From: JBLHKS01 sp047620505
GTDB lineage: Bacteria > Verrucomicrobiota > Verrucomicrobiia > Verrucomicrobiales > DEV007
NCBI GenBank assembly: GCA_047620505.1
Contig: JBLHKS010000014.1
Coordinates: 1 to 64,000 of the forward strand
DNA: 64,000 nt
Direction: 5' to 3'
Made by a program: the position numbers and the translations under genes. The notes under the pieces were generated by a model, which had not been told where the DNA came from, did no database searches, and worked only from the letters and a program-made list of their open reading frames with translations. This document shows, one piece after another, positions 26,662 to 35,546 of the stretch (positions are counted from its first letter, which is position 1; each line of letters starts with the position of its first letter).

Positions 26662-27717
26662 TTAGCTGGGTAAAATTTGTTCCTGTTCGAGATATTCCAT
26701 GACTTCGTGATCGGAGAAGCCAGTGCGCCCTGTCGAGGCGCTGGGGCGCCAGCCTTCGAACTGTCGTTGTTCAATGCTTCGCTCGAAGTTGTACATTCCC
26801 TTGCTCTGACCAGTTTCCAGCTCGTGGTCGAGTTTCTTGAATTCAGAACGCCGGATCATTGCGCAGACGGAATCATACTGAAGAAGCAGCTCATGAACCG
26901 GGAACCGCTTTTCTCTGGTGTCGTCGAGCAGAAGACGCTGACACAAAATCGCTCGGATCGAATCGGCGAACGACAAAGTCGCGTTTTCGATGCGTTCCGT
27001 CGGTACTAGTTTAAGGAAACGTTGAACGGTCTGCGCGGCCGACGAAGTGTGTAGAGTTGCGACGACGACGTGGCCGGTTTCTGCCGCTTGAAGGGCAATT
27101 TCCGCAGTCTCGCCATCACGAATCTCGCCGACTACAATGACGTCGGGAGCTTGGCGGAGGGCCGCTCTCAGGGACGCGGCAAAATCGATTTCGTCGGATC
27201 CCATCTCGCGTTGCGAAATGAGCGATGGAAGATCATCCGGGTAGAGATATTCGATCGGATCCTCGAAAGTAATAATGTGCTCTGGGCGTCTGCGCGCTCG
27301 CGCTTGGACGAGGGAGGCGATGGTTGTCGATTTTCCGCTTCCGGTTGCTCCGCAAACGAGGAAAAGTCCGTTTTTGCATTCGAGGAACGCCTTGATGGCA
27401 GCCGGAGGAACAAGAATTTCGTCGAGTTCTGGGATCCGTTCCGGCAAAAGACGCATGACCCAGCGCGGTCGGCCCTTCGTCATCATCCGGCTGACTCGAA
27501 ACCGTCGGCCTCCAAGACTCAGCGCGTAGTCAGCGCATCCGGGGCCGAAATTGAAGCTGATCTGGGGCTGGTAGACGAACGAGTCGTAAATCAGTTTGCC
27601 GTTGTAGCGGTAAGTGAGCTGTTCCCATGGCGTGATGTAAAAATCGCTGACACCTGCGTCTTGCGAGAGGTGCAGGATGCGGTGGCCCAGCGGTGTTCTT
27701 TCGTTGATCTCTTCCAT
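26662..27717 (-). CDS. PilT/GspE-family secretion ATPase
   Basis: 351-residue hexameric ATPase of the PilT/PilB/GspE family, which powers pilus extension or retraction. Walker A is 'CGATGSGKSTTIA' (about residues 120-132), the Asp box 'ITFEDPIEYLY', Walker B 'DVIVVGEIRDGETA', and the His box 'GHVVVATLHTSSA'. Its length and the 'ATGSGKSTT' start without a long N-domain place it nearest PilT. No separate assembly ATPase is present in the operon, so it may do both jobs or pair with one elsewhere. It is the first gene of the operon and is preceded by a strong promoter. Confidence 0.93.
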   Translation of the reverse strand: MEEINERTPLGHRILHLSQDAGVSDFYITPWEQLTYRYNGKLIYDSFVYQPQISFNFGPGCADYALSLGGRRFRVSRMMTKGRPRWVMRLLPERIPELDEILVPPAAIKAFLECKNGLFLVCGATGSGKSTTIASLVQARARRRPEHIITFEDPIEYLYPDDLPSLISQREMGSDEIDFAASLRAALRQAPDVIVVGEIRDGETAEIALQAAETGHVVVATLHTSSAAQTVQRFLKLVPTERIENATLSFADSIRAILCQRLLLDDTREKRFPVHELLLQYDSVCAMIRRSEFKKLDHELETGQSKGMYNFERSIEQRQFEGWRPSASTGRTGFSDHEVMEYLEQEQILPS

Positions 27718-28053
27718 GGAGGGGCTTGTTTGAGGCAGTCGAAGGGGGTGGCAGCTGCTGGTTAAAAAGGAGCTGATCCAATATTTTTCATTGTAAATAG
27801 AATTACCATAATTATCAAACTAAAGTTTCTAAATATTTAAGATTTCGGGAATTTCTCTAATTTCCAGGGTCGAAATCTCCGGAATCGGCTTGTCGAACAG
27901 GGGAACCGGTGCAAAATCGCCCGCGAGCTCGCGCTATTTGCGCTTGCAGGCTCTGCTCATTCGGCTTTTCCGGCGTTGAAGAACGCGACTGCCAGGCTTC
28001 GGCCGAAATTTCTGGAAAACGCCGAGCGAGCCGTTTTTTCCGATCCGCTCCGG
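27718..28053. other. 336-base intergenic region upstream of the pilus operon
   Basis: It holds the pilus promoter and AT-rich tract (about 27780-27850). In the leader there is a one-mismatch copy of the iterated palindrome (GGCAGCTGCT at 27751-27760). About 200 bases of GC-richer DNA follow with no open frame I would trust. Possibly a regulatory region or the decayed end of a gene. Confidence 0.5.
27790..27818 (-). promoter_or_regulatory. Strong sigma70-type promoter of the pilus operon
   Basis: On the minus strand, TTGATA (27818-27813) and TACAAT (27795-27790) are separated by exactly 17 bases, each one mismatch from consensus. The sequence upstream (27819-27850) is AT-rich like an UP element. 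Transcription would begin near 27783, leaving a leader of about 65 bases before the ATPase start at 27717. Confidence 0.78.
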
Positions 28054-28479
28054 CTAAATCGAATATTTCTCTACGATGTCCTCGGGAATCACGACCCCGC
28101 GCCCAGTGTTCTTGTCGACCATCGTGTAATCGCAGTATCCGTCCGCGCTGATCTTGCCGTTCTCCGATTTCAGGATCTCGAATTCGACCCGAACCTCACG
28201 CCGCCGAACCTCTGCGACGCGCGTCCGGATAATCACGGTTTCCCCGAGGAACAGCGGCCTCTTGTGCTCGATGTGCGCCGTCTTAACAAACCAGTTGAAT
28301 CCGCGATCGAGAAAATCGCTCATCGACATTCGGTAACAGCGCTCCATCTGATCGAATCGCGCCGTGAGGACGTAATCCAGATACTTAGGATTGTGGACAT
28401 GCCCGTTCATGTCGATGTCGTCGGGCCGAACGCGGAGTTCGCTTTGAAATGTGGAAAATTGGCTAGCCATCGGCGTCAA
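28054..28479 (-). CDS. Hotdog-fold acyl-CoA thioesterase (4HBT family)
   Basis: 141 residues, the usual length of YbgC/FadM-type thioesterases, which cleave acyl-CoA thioesters in the cytoplasm. The signature is 'VRPDDIDMNGHVHNPKYLDYV' (about 17-37, shown here in part: 'DIDMNGHVHNPKYLDY'), with the catalytic Asp and the helix-capping region. A conserved central helix 'ARFDQMERCY' follows. The gene stands alone. An intergenic iterated palindrome (28497-28506) sits between it and the sulfatase behind. Confidence 0.87.
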   Translation of the reverse strand: MTPMASQFSTFQSELRVRPDDIDMNGHVHNPKYLDYVLTARFDQMERCYRMSMSDFLDRGFNWFVKTAHIEHKRPLFLGETVIIRTRVAEVRRREVRVEFEILKSENGKISADGYCDYTMVDKNTGRGVVIPEDIVEKYSI

Positions 28480-28520
28480 ATCGTGAACTGATCCTCAGCA
28501 GCTGCTGATCAAGCGTCCTT

Positions 28521-30092
28521 CTAATTCTTCTGATTCTTCCCCTTCTTTTTCCCGCCGCCGCCGCCTTCCGGAGTTCCGCCCTTCTTCAGTTTCGGTGGTT
28601 TCGCGCCGGAAACCGGGGCCGATTGATTGGCTTTGACCCGATCCACGTTCTCCGCAGTCTCGCGCCAGAGCTTCGAGAGATCCTTCACTACCTCTGGATG
28701 CTGGGCTGCAAGATCATGCATCTCCGTTCCGTCTTCGTGAATCTTGAAAAGCTCCCAGCTCGACGCCCGGTGAGTCACCAGCTTCCAATCGCCTTTCAGG
28801 ATCGCCCGATTCGTCGAGAACTGAAAGTAGAGGAAATCGTGCGGTTCGCGTTCCTCGCCCTTAAAAATTGGATCGAGCGATTTGCCAACCAGCGGCTCCA
28901 GTTCGATCCCGGGCCATGCCTCCGGATACTCAGTTTCGGCCACGTCAATGCAGGTCGCCATGAAATCGACGAGGTGAGCAGCCTGAGTCGTGATCTCGCC
29001 CGGCTCAGTTTTCAGGCCAGCCGGCCAATGCGCGATCATCGGCGAAGAAATCCCGCCCTGATGCTGATTCTGCTTATGAAGACGGAAAGGCGTGTTGCCG
29101 ACGTGAGACCAGCCAGTGTCGTAGCACCAATAAGATTTCGGATCCCAGGGCTCGAGCTCCGCGCCCCTCGTTCGGTCAAACGGGCAAGCTCCATTGTCGC
29201 TGCAAAGCATGATCAGCGTGTTTTCGTAAACGCCCTTCTCTTTCAAATACGCGACCAGCTCGCCGGTTACCTGATCGACTCGATCGACCATCCCTGCAAA
29301 AGCGGCCATCCGCCGCGAGTCCCCGTTTTTCTCTTCATCCGAAAGCGTTTTCCAAGCTGGAACCAGGTCGGGGCGCGCTGCTGGCGTCCACGAATCCGGG
29401 ATCAAGCCAATCTCCAGCTGCCGCTTCTGCCGCGCTTCGCGAATCGCGTCCCAACCCACGTCATAACGACCTTCGTATTTCCGAAAATCCTCTTCGCGAA
29501 CGTGAAGCGGATAGTGCGGCGCGTTGTGGGCGACGTAGAGGAAAAACGGCTTGTCAGGCGACTCTTCCAGCGCCTCGCCGACGAACTGCTTCGCCCGTGT
29601 GATGTTCGCGTCTGTCGTGTAAAAATCCTCATCGAAATCATCCCACTTCTCGCCATTCAGCCGAAAAGTATCATCGCCCGTGAAGAAATTTGTCGCCCCG
29701 GAAAGGTGGCCGAAATACTTCTGAAACCCGCGATCGGTCGGCTCCTTTTGCAGGTGCCATTTTCCGACCATCGCCGTAGAGTAGCCGGCCTTCTCAAGGA
29801 CCTCGGCGATCGTCACCCCGCGGCTCAGGCTCTCGCTTCCCGCCTGATTGCAGTAGAGGCCGGTGAGCAGCGAAACGCGCGAGCTGTGACACTTTGCCGT
29901 GTTATAGAAATTGCGGAAACGGAGGCCATTCGCGGCGAGAGCATCGATGTTCGGCGTCTCGATTTCGCTTCCGTAGCAGCCGAAATCGGAGTAGCCGAGG
30001 TCATCGACCATCATCAGAACAATGTTAGGCCGATCGGCGGCCAGCCCAGCAGCTGCTGAGATGAGGAAGAAGAGCGAAAGGAGCTTTTTCAT
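28521..30092 (-). CDS. Secreted sulfatase with CHSSR active-site motif
   Basis: 523 residues, type I sulfatase. A signal peptide ends near 'GLAAD' (about residue 19). The metal site starts 'PNIVLMMVDDLGYSDFGCYG' and the nucleophile region is 'CHSSRVSLLTGLY' (Cys about 63). The Cys would be converted to formylglycine. The third motif residue is Ser where C-x-P-x-R sulfatases have Pro, a known variant. Downstream blocks include 'MVGKWHLQ' and 'MLCSDNGACP'. The C-terminus is a Lys/Gly-rich tail ('KKKGKNQKN'). Likely removes sulfate from an algal or animal polysaccharide. The iterated palindrome at 30048-30057 lies within the signal peptide. Confidence 0.9.
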   Translation of the reverse strand: MKKLLSLFFLISAAAGLAADRPNIVLMMVDDLGYSDFGCYGSEIETPNIDALAANGLRFRNFYNTAKCHSSRVSLLTGLYCNQAGSESLSRGVTIAEVLEKAGYSTAMVGKWHLQKEPTDRGFQKYFGHLSGATNFFTGDDTFRLNGEKWDDFDEDFYTTDANITRAKQFVGEALEESPDKPFFLYVAHNAPHYPLHVREEDFRKYEGRYDVGWDAIREARQKRQLEIGLIPDSWTPAARPDLVPAWKTLSDEEKNGDSRRMAAFAGMVDRVDQVTGELVAYLKEKGVYENTLIMLCSDNGACPFDRTRGAELEPWDPKSYWCYDTGWSHVGNTPFRLHKQNQHQGGISSPMIAHWPAGLKTEPGEITTQAAHLVDFMATCIDVAETEYPEAWPGIELEPLVGKSLDPIFKGEEREPHDFLYFQFSTNRAILKGDWKLVTHRASSWELFKIHEDGTEMHDLAAQHPEVVKDLSKLWRETAENVDRVKANQSAPVSGAKPPKLKKGGTPEGGGGGKKKGKNQKN

Positions 30093-30301
30093 GCGCTCAT
30101 ACCCCTGGCGCAGCCGCGTGATTTGTCCAGGCGTCGAAAACCGGAAGGACCGAAATTTCCGTTCACGTCAACGAAGTCTCGGCGTCCCCGAAACCAGGTT
30201 TTTTCGAGATTCGCAACAAAGCCAATGGTCAGGCTCTGGCGAGCTTCGCTTGGTCGAAGTGATCGAGGAAGACGAGGTTGTTGAGACGACTGCCGAATAG
30301 C

Positions 30302-31774
30302 TCAGGCGGCCAGCGCTTTCAGAGCCGGGCCCGTGTTCGGATCGTCCGCGTAAGAATCGCCGTGTTTTTTTGCGTAGGCCAGCAGCTGCTGGGCGAGGGT
30401 TTTCGCAACGTCAGGCTGCTGATCGATGAAATTTATGAGTTCGTCAGGGTCTTTTTCGAGATCGAGCAGCCAAGGTTCGTCCTGATCCGAAACGATCAGT
30501 TTGTGACGCGGCGTGACGGCTCCAAGCCAGCCCTTTGTCGAGTCTGATTTTCCGGTGCTGCGGATAAAAGTAACGTTCTCCCACTTTCCACCGCCTTCGT
30601 TGGCCAGCAGATGAGTAAAACTCCGGCCTTCCTCTTTTCCGGCGGTTTCGACGTCCATGAGCCCGAGCATCGTCGGTAGAAAATCCACAGTGTTGGTGAC
30701 CTGATCGAGAACCGCGCCCGCGGCGACTTTTTTCGGATAGCGGATCACGAACGGGATCTTGGCTGAAGCTTCAAGCGGGATGCCCTTGTTTTGCCGATGA
30801 TGCTCAGCCCGCATGTCGCCGTGATCGGCCGTAAAAACGAAAATCGTGTTGTCGAGCTGGCCGCTTTCGCGCAAAGATTCGACTAGCCGACCGACATTGT
30901 CGTCGATGCATTTCATCATCCCGAAGTAGCCGGCCTGTTGCCAGCCACACTTGACCGGTTTGGCCCAGCTGGGGGCTTTGTCAGGATCCTTGTTGAAGGT
31001 TCGCGGCTGCTCCACCGGCGTTTCCGCGTACATCGAATCGTAAGGCGCGCGAACCGTGTCAGGGCCGTGTGGATCCGGGATGCTAAGCATGTAGCACCAC
31101 GGCTTTTCCGAATTCGTGTCGATAAAATCGATCGCCTTGGTCGTCAGGAAATCCGTCGCGAAACTCTCTTCGTCAGCGCCCTTCACGCTGTAGCTCGGCT
31201 TACCATCGGAGTTGCGCGCTTTGACCCGTGGGCCGTCAGGACCGTCTTCAAACTGCTTCCAGTGACCGCGATTGAACATGTAGCGATTGTCGTCGAACCC
31301 GAATTTGCGCTCCGGTGCCCAGCCCGGCTTAGCAGATCCGTCGAGGTGCCATTTTCCTCCGTAACCGGTCGACCAACCCGCTTTCCCAAGAGTTTCGGCA
31401 AAGGAGATCACGCCGTCAGCGATCGGGACGTTGTTGTTCACCACAGGCGTGTTCTGAGGATACTGGCCAGAGAGAAAGGACGAGCGAGACGGAGAACAGA
31501 CCGGCGTCGCCGCATACATTTTCGTGCAGATCGCGCCTTCTTTGGCCAGCCCGTCGATGTTCGGCGTTTCGACCACGGCTTGCGGTCCCCACATCAGCGC
31601 CTGCTCGGGAACGAGCTGATCGCGGAAGCAGCCAATCGTCCGGAAATTCAGCTCATCGCAGTGGATGACGAGCAGGTTTGGCTTCTTTGAGTCCTGTGCT
31701 GAGGCAGTCGCTGCAAGAGCCGAGGTGCCAGCAGCTGCTGTGGTCGATTTCTGGATAAATCCGCGTCGTTTCAT
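30302..31774 (-). CDS. Sulfatase with Tat-type signal
   Basis: About 490 residues from the ATG at 31774, where a twin-arginine leader starts ('MKRRGFIQKSTTAAAG'); an upstream in-frame ATG at 31828 adds 18 unlikely residues. Sulfatase motifs: 'PNLLVIHCDELNFRTIGCF', nucleophile 'CSPSRSSFLSGQYP' (classical C-x-P-S-R), 'GKWHLDGS' and 'VFTADHGDMRAEH'. The Tat signal implies folding before export. Next to a second sulfatase of different subtype, it probably belongs to polysaccharide desulfation. Iterated palindromes at 30381 (QQLL) and 31730 (AAA, in the signal). Confidence 0.9.
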   Translation of the reverse strand: MKRRGFIQKSTTAAAGTSALAATASAQDSKKPNLLVIHCDELNFRTIGCFRDQLVPEQALMWGPQAVVETPNIDGLAKEGAICTKMYAATPVCSPSRSSFLSGQYPQNTPVVNNNVPIADGVISFAETLGKAGWSTGYGGKWHLDGSAKPGWAPERKFGFDDNRYMFNRGHWKQFEDGPDGPRVKARNSDGKPSYSVKGADEESFATDFLTTKAIDFIDTNSEKPWCYMLSIPDPHGPDTVRAPYDSMYAETPVEQPRTFNKDPDKAPSWAKPVKCGWQQAGYFGMMKCIDDNVGRLVESLRESGQLDNTIFVFTADHGDMRAEHHRQNKGIPLEASAKIPFVIRYPKKVAAGAVLDQVTNTVDFLPTMLGLMDVETAGKEEGRSFTHLLANEGGGKWENVTFIRSTGKSDSTKGWLGAVTPRHKLIVSDQDEPWLLDLEKDPDELINFIDQQPDVAKTLAQQLLAYAKKHGDSYADDPNTGPALKALAA

Positions 31775-31831
31775 GAGGCGGCAAACGGAGCATTCGCGCA
31801 GATTGAATGCAATCCGGAGGACCTCCAAAAT

Positions 31832-32269
31832 TCAGCTTTTCGCTTCGAGGGGATTGATCCACTTCAGCCCAGAAAATCGATCAAAATCACGATCATTGCT
31901 GTGGACTACAGCCCCATACTCTTTTGCGATAACCGCGATGAGCGCATCAGTGCTGAGATTCCCGCCGATCCCCGCCTCTTCAAGGAAATCGAAAAACAGA
32001 CTAACGGAGTTGGGGCCGGGATTCAGCAAACGCACGTGATCCAAGGTTAGCCATTGATCGACCCGCTCGCGCACTTCTCTGGGCTCAAGCGGTTCGTTGA
32101 CGACTCTCGGGTGGGTGAGGATTCGGGTAAACGCGAGCACCACGACCCAGGGAATTCCAACTGGCTCGACGCCCGATAGCACACCTTCCCACCAAGCTAT
32201 CGATGCCCGATGATGCGGCGAAGTGCTGTCGTAGGCGTAGATCAGCAGGTTAGCGTCGGGGACGATCAT
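31832..32269 (-). CDS. vapC: VapC-type PIN-domain toxin
   Basis: 145-residue PIN-domain ribonuclease, the toxin of a VapBC module. PIN acidic residues are visible: Asp in 'IVPDANLLIYAYD' at the N-terminus, Glu in 'NEPLEPREV', and Asp in 'STDALIAVIAKEYGAVVHSND' (shown in part: 'TDALIA', 'HSNDRDF'). It overlaps the antitoxin gene by four bases (ATGA), the usual coupling. Substrate RNA is unknown. This subgroup is close to PINs annotated as TA-system VapC with 'WINPLE' at the C-terminus. Confidence 0.9.
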   Translation of the reverse strand: MIVPDANLLIYAYDSTSPHHRASIAWWEGVLSGVEPVGIPWVVVLAFTRILTHPRVVNEPLEPREVRERVDQWLTLDHVRLLNPGPNSVSLFFDFLEEAGIGGNLSTDALIAVIAKEYGAVVHSNDRDFDRFSGLKWINPLEAKS

Positions 32270-32511
32270 GCCCCCTGATCTTCGGCCTCCAATTGATCAT
32301 ACAATTGATTCATGCTCATACCGCGAAAGCCCGGCTTCAAGCCAATGGGCACCGGTGAGATTCGAATTCTCTTCTTCCTTTTGGACTGCGCGGTGGCGAG
32401 CCCACGCTGCAAGGTTTCTTCCACGATTTCACGGAACGGACGTTTTTTCTGATCCGCGATAGATCTCAGCTCCGTCAAAGTGGCATCAGTGATGTCGATT
32501 GTCGTTCTCAT
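32266..32511 (-). CDS. vapB: VapB-type antitoxin
   Basis: 81 residues. An N-terminal ribbon-helix-helix DNA-binding segment ('MRTTIDITDATLTELRSIAD') is followed by a helix ('REIVEETLQRGLA') and a flexible C-terminus that would wrap the toxin. First gene of the pair, with a perfect 12-base palindrome four bases ahead of its ATG as likely autoregulatory operator. Confidence 0.88.
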   Translation of the reverse strand: MRTTIDITDATLTELRSIADQKKRPFREIVEETLQRGLATAQSKRKKRIRISPVPIGLKPGFRGMSMNQLYDQLEAEDQGA

Positions 32512-32515
32512 TTAA

Positions 32516-32527
32516 GCATCATGATGC
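32516..32527. promoter_or_regulatory. Candidate VapB operator palindrome
   Basis: GCATCATGATGC is a perfect 12-base palindrome starting four bases upstream of the vapB ATG (minus strand). RHH antitoxins bind such palindromes to repress their own operon. Assigned from position and symmetry. Confidence 0.55.
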
Positions 32528-32557
32528 CAATTTACCGTTCGTCAACGCAGCGAGTTT

Positions 32558-34912
32558 TCAATCCGGCTTCCAACGCACGGTGTACGGGATCACGGAGCAC
32601 TTCGCCATGAGCGTCTTCAGCTCTTCCATTTTCGCTTCGGTCATCTGCGTGTGCTCGCGAGGAAGCCAGAGCTCACGCAGGTTTTTGAGGCGCTGAAGGC
32701 GGAAAAGTCCTTCGTTAGTGAGGGCTGCTGCAGGCTGGGTGTCCGCCTCGACCAAGCGCAATTTCGCCAGCGAATCACAGCGCGAAAAATGATCGAAAGC
32801 GACGTCAGTCAGGGCTGGACTCGCGACTAACAGATCGTCTAAAGTCGTGATTTCGCGAAACTCGGCAAACCCTTCGCCGCTAATTTCCTGGCTGAAGAGT
32901 TTGCAGCGGCGGAGTCGTCGCAAGCGGGCTAACTCGGCGACTCCGACGTCGGTGATCTGGGAGCCGCGCTCGATGTTCAGTTCCTGCAACGACATGATCC
33001 GGCTGAGGCGCTCCATCCCGGCGTCCGTCAGCGCAGGGCTTCCGAGATCAACCTGGCCGAGTTGATCAAATTCCGCGATCGCAGCCGCCGTCGCGTCGCC
33101 AGCGCCAGTCCCGGTCAATCGAAGATAAATCAGCGTCGAGGCGGGACCGATTTTCGCACAATCTGCATCGGTTAGGCCTGTGCAGCCGCTCAAAGTAAGC
33201 CGCTGCAATTGAGGAAGATTCGCGAGTGCCTCGATCGTCGCGCCGCCAATGAGCGGAGATCGAAGGTAGACTTCCCGGAGAGTTGGGAATTGACCCAGTT
33301 TCGCGGCGTTCGCATCCGTTAGCCCTGTTTCAGACCCGGATTTGTTTTCGATCGACACGCTTTCCAAAGGCGCGCCTTCGAAGTCGGCCAGGAACTCGCC
33401 ATTGACATCCGAATCATGAATTTTCAAGCTCCTGAGCCCGCGATTCCCGCTCAAATGCCGAAGCCCGGCGTCGGTCAGCTGCCCCTGCACGCAGAAGAGC
33501 GAAATTTCCTCCAACGTCGTCAGTTTCGACATAAAACTAAGATGCTCGTCCGTCGCGTTGAACTGCCTGGGAAAACTCAGCGTCTTTAAATTCGGTAGGT
33601 CCGTCAGGATGGCGAGATCTGCCGGCTGAACCTGAAACTCTCCGCCAAAATCGAGAACTTCGAGAGAATCGATCCGCGCTACCGCCTTGAGCAGATCGGC
33701 CGTAACTGGAATCGGATTCAGGAGCCGCAACGAATCAATCGGCTGTAGCGCCAGCAGCTGCTGGAGGATCGCCGGGTCGAAATTTTCGCCCGGGATCTCG
33801 ATTTCGAGCGCTTTGTCTTGATCGCGATCGTAAACCCGAGCCTTTATCGCCTCGAGCGCCAGCTTCGCCGCGAGTTCCGGAGCGATTCGCGAATCCGGCT
33901 TAGCATCAGGAATTTCGCGCAAAACCCTGAATCCGATGTAGGCCGCTCCGTCCATTTCGTCGTAGAGCGCGCGATTGGCCGGACGCGCTTGAAGCGGCCC
34001 CGTGTACCAGCTGCCGCCGCGAATCACACGAAACTGGTTCGCCTCGGTTTGCGGCTCGCTCGAGTTGATCGGGTCTGCTGCGATTCCGTCCGGCGAAAAC
34101 TGGTCCGGGCGCTTCCAGTGGCTGTAAAAAGTGTCGAGATAATAATCCTGACACCACTCCCAAACGTTGCCGCCCATGTCGTGCAACCCGAACAGATTCG
34201 GCTCGTAACTCGCGACCGGCGCAGTGAAAACGTGAGGATCGGCGGGCTCGGTTTCGAGATCCAGCAGCCAGTGACGTTCGGCCGCGTGGGCTCGGTAACG
34301 CTCAAGCTCGACGTTGCCGACGTTCGCATGTCGATGAATCGTGTTACGCGCTTCGTCGCCCCAGGAAAAATGCGTCGAGGTCCCGGCGCGCGCTGCCAAC
34401 TCCCATTCGGCTTCGGTCGGAAGACGATAGACCGCGTTTTCCTTTTTACTGAGCCACGCACAAAACGCTTGGGCGTCCTGCCAGCTGACGCCGACCACCG
34501 GGTGATCGTCAGTCTGCTCGAAACCCGGATTTTGCCAGGTGAACTCCGGTTTCTGCTCGAAATCGAAGCTTTGATAGAGCGGCTTGTCTACCGAGGTAGG
34601 CGCCCAGCCGACAATTCCGCTTTTCGACTTTTCGGCAGTCGTTTGGTAATCGCTTTCCTCGACGAATTTCCGAAATTGCGCAACGGTTACTTCCGATTTG
34701 GAGAGCAGGAACGATTTGGAAATCCAAGTCCAGTGGGCCGGGAATTCGGCATTCCCATAAAACTGTCCGGTCGACATCAGCGGAAACGCGTAGTTCAACT
34801 GGCGCTCGCGACCGTCGTAGCCGCGCAGAAACCGGCCGGCTTCGATCTCGATCATTTCCTGAGCGCAGATCGGTGAAGCGGCGAACGCGAGACACAGCCA
34901 AATTCGAATCAT
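32558..34912 (-). CDS. Secreted FGE-like (SUMF1-fold) protein fused to leucine-rich repeats
   Basis: 784 residues with a signal peptide ending at 'PICAQ'. Residues about 18-340 are a formylglycine-generating-enzyme/SUMF1 fold: 'EVTVAQFRKFVEESDYQT', 'HPVVGVSWQDAQAFCAWLS', 'RLPTEAEWELAARAG', 'GGNVWEWCQDYY', 'FRVIRGGSWYTG' and 'IGFRVLRE'. True FGE carries two active-site Cys just after 'GGSW', and here those positions are Tyr and Thr. It is therefore probably not a sulfatase activator despite two sulfatases nearby. Residues about 370-780 are leucine-rich repeats of the Cys/Asp-containing type ('GLRHLSGNRGLRSLKIHDSD'). A secreted recognition protein is likely. Confidence 0.87.
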   Translation of the reverse strand: MIRIWLCLAFAASPICAQEMIEIEAGRFLRGYDGRERQLNYAFPLMSTGQFYGNAEFPAHWTWISKSFLLSKSEVTVAQFRKFVEESDYQTTAEKSKSGIVGWAPTSVDKPLYQSFDFEQKPEFTWQNPGFEQTDDHPVVGVSWQDAQAFCAWLSKKENAVYRLPTEAEWELAARAGTSTHFSWGDEARNTIHRHANVGNVELERYRAHAAERHWLLDLETEPADPHVFTAPVASYEPNLFGLHDMGGNVWEWCQDYYLDTFYSHWKRPDQFSPDGIAADPINSSEPQTEANQFRVIRGGSWYTGPLQARPANRALYDEMDGAAYIGFRVLREIPDAKPDSRIAPELAAKLALEAIKARVYDRDQDKALEIEIPGENFDPAILQQLLALQPIDSLRLLNPIPVTADLLKAVARIDSLEVLDFGGEFQVQPADLAILTDLPNLKTLSFPRQFNATDEHLSFMSKLTTLEEISLFCVQGQLTDAGLRHLSGNRGLRSLKIHDSDVNGEFLADFEGAPLESVSIENKSGSETGLTDANAAKLGQFPTLREVYLRSPLIGGATIEALANLPQLQRLTLSGCTGLTDADCAKIGPASTLIYLRLTGTGAGDATAAAIAEFDQLGQVDLGSPALTDAGMERLSRIMSLQELNIERGSQITDVGVAELARLRRLRRCKLFSQEISGEGFAEFREITTLDDLLVASPALTDVAFDHFSRCDSLAKLRLVEADTQPAAALTNEGLFRLQRLKNLRELWLPREHTQMTEAKMEELKTLMAKCSVIPYTVRWKPD

Positions 34913-34958
34913 GGGCTCAATCTGGAGCGCCTGGGCCGCGATTCAAGCGCAGGCTGAA

Positions 34959-35474
34959 CTACTCGAGCGCGACGGCTTTCCAGGCCCCTTCAGTTTGCTC
35001 GACCAGTTTCCGCAAAGCGGGGCCTGGCGCGTTGCCGAGGCTCAAAATATAGAGAGTGATCTCGTGTTTCGAGAGCGCCTCGGCCATCGCCTTGATTCCG
35101 GAATGATTCGGCGAATCGCCCATGTCTGAAATCCAGAGAATCGCGTTCGCATGCGCGAATTCGCCTAACAAATTCACCGCAGTCACGGTCTCCGAAGCGA
35201 CGCCTCCTTTTATAGTCGCCTGCGGCCCTGGCTTTTCCAACCCACAGCCGTCGACGTGCAAAACCGGAGTTTTCGGCATTTTTTCGCGGAGCGCGGCCCG
35301 GACGGCAGGCAGCTTGCGAGTCATGCTTTCGGAAATATCGAGAACCACCCCAAGATGCTCGCCGTAGACGTCCATTCCGAGAATCTTTCCATCGAACTCG
35401 GGGGCCATGATCGTTTCTTCTTCGGCGAAAAGCCCCGCCGTTGCCAAAAAGCTGAGGAGAAGGATTCGGATCAT
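34959..35474 (-). CDS. Secreted von Willebrand A-like protein
   Basis: About 171 residues from the ATG at 35474 ('MIRILLLSFLATAG'); an upstream in-frame start at 35513 is less likely. After the signal peptide, 'HLGVVLDISESMTRKLPAVR' resembles the metal-ion-dependent adhesion site DxSxS of VWA domains. Later 'AILWISDMGDSPNHSGIKAM' supplies a Thr/Asp-type loop. Short for a VWA domain. It is divergent from the DUF1549 gene. Ligand unknown. Confidence 0.65.
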   Translation of the reverse strand: MIRILLLSFLATAGLFAEEETIMAPEFDGKILGMDVYGEHLGVVLDISESMTRKLPAVRAALREKMPKTPVLHVDGCGLEKPGPQATIKGGVASETVTAVNLLGEFAHANAILWISDMGDSPNHSGIKAMAEALSKHEITLYILSLGNAPGPALRKLVEQTEGAWKAVALE

Positions 35475-35546
35475 TCGGCAACTTCGGAGAACGCGGTTCA
35501 AGCGCAAGTGCAAGATGCTCCGCGCCGATTTCGTGTTTCGACCAGC

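Noticed and set aside
32558..34912. Functional sulfatase-maturating FGE
   Set aside because: The active-site cysteines are absent.
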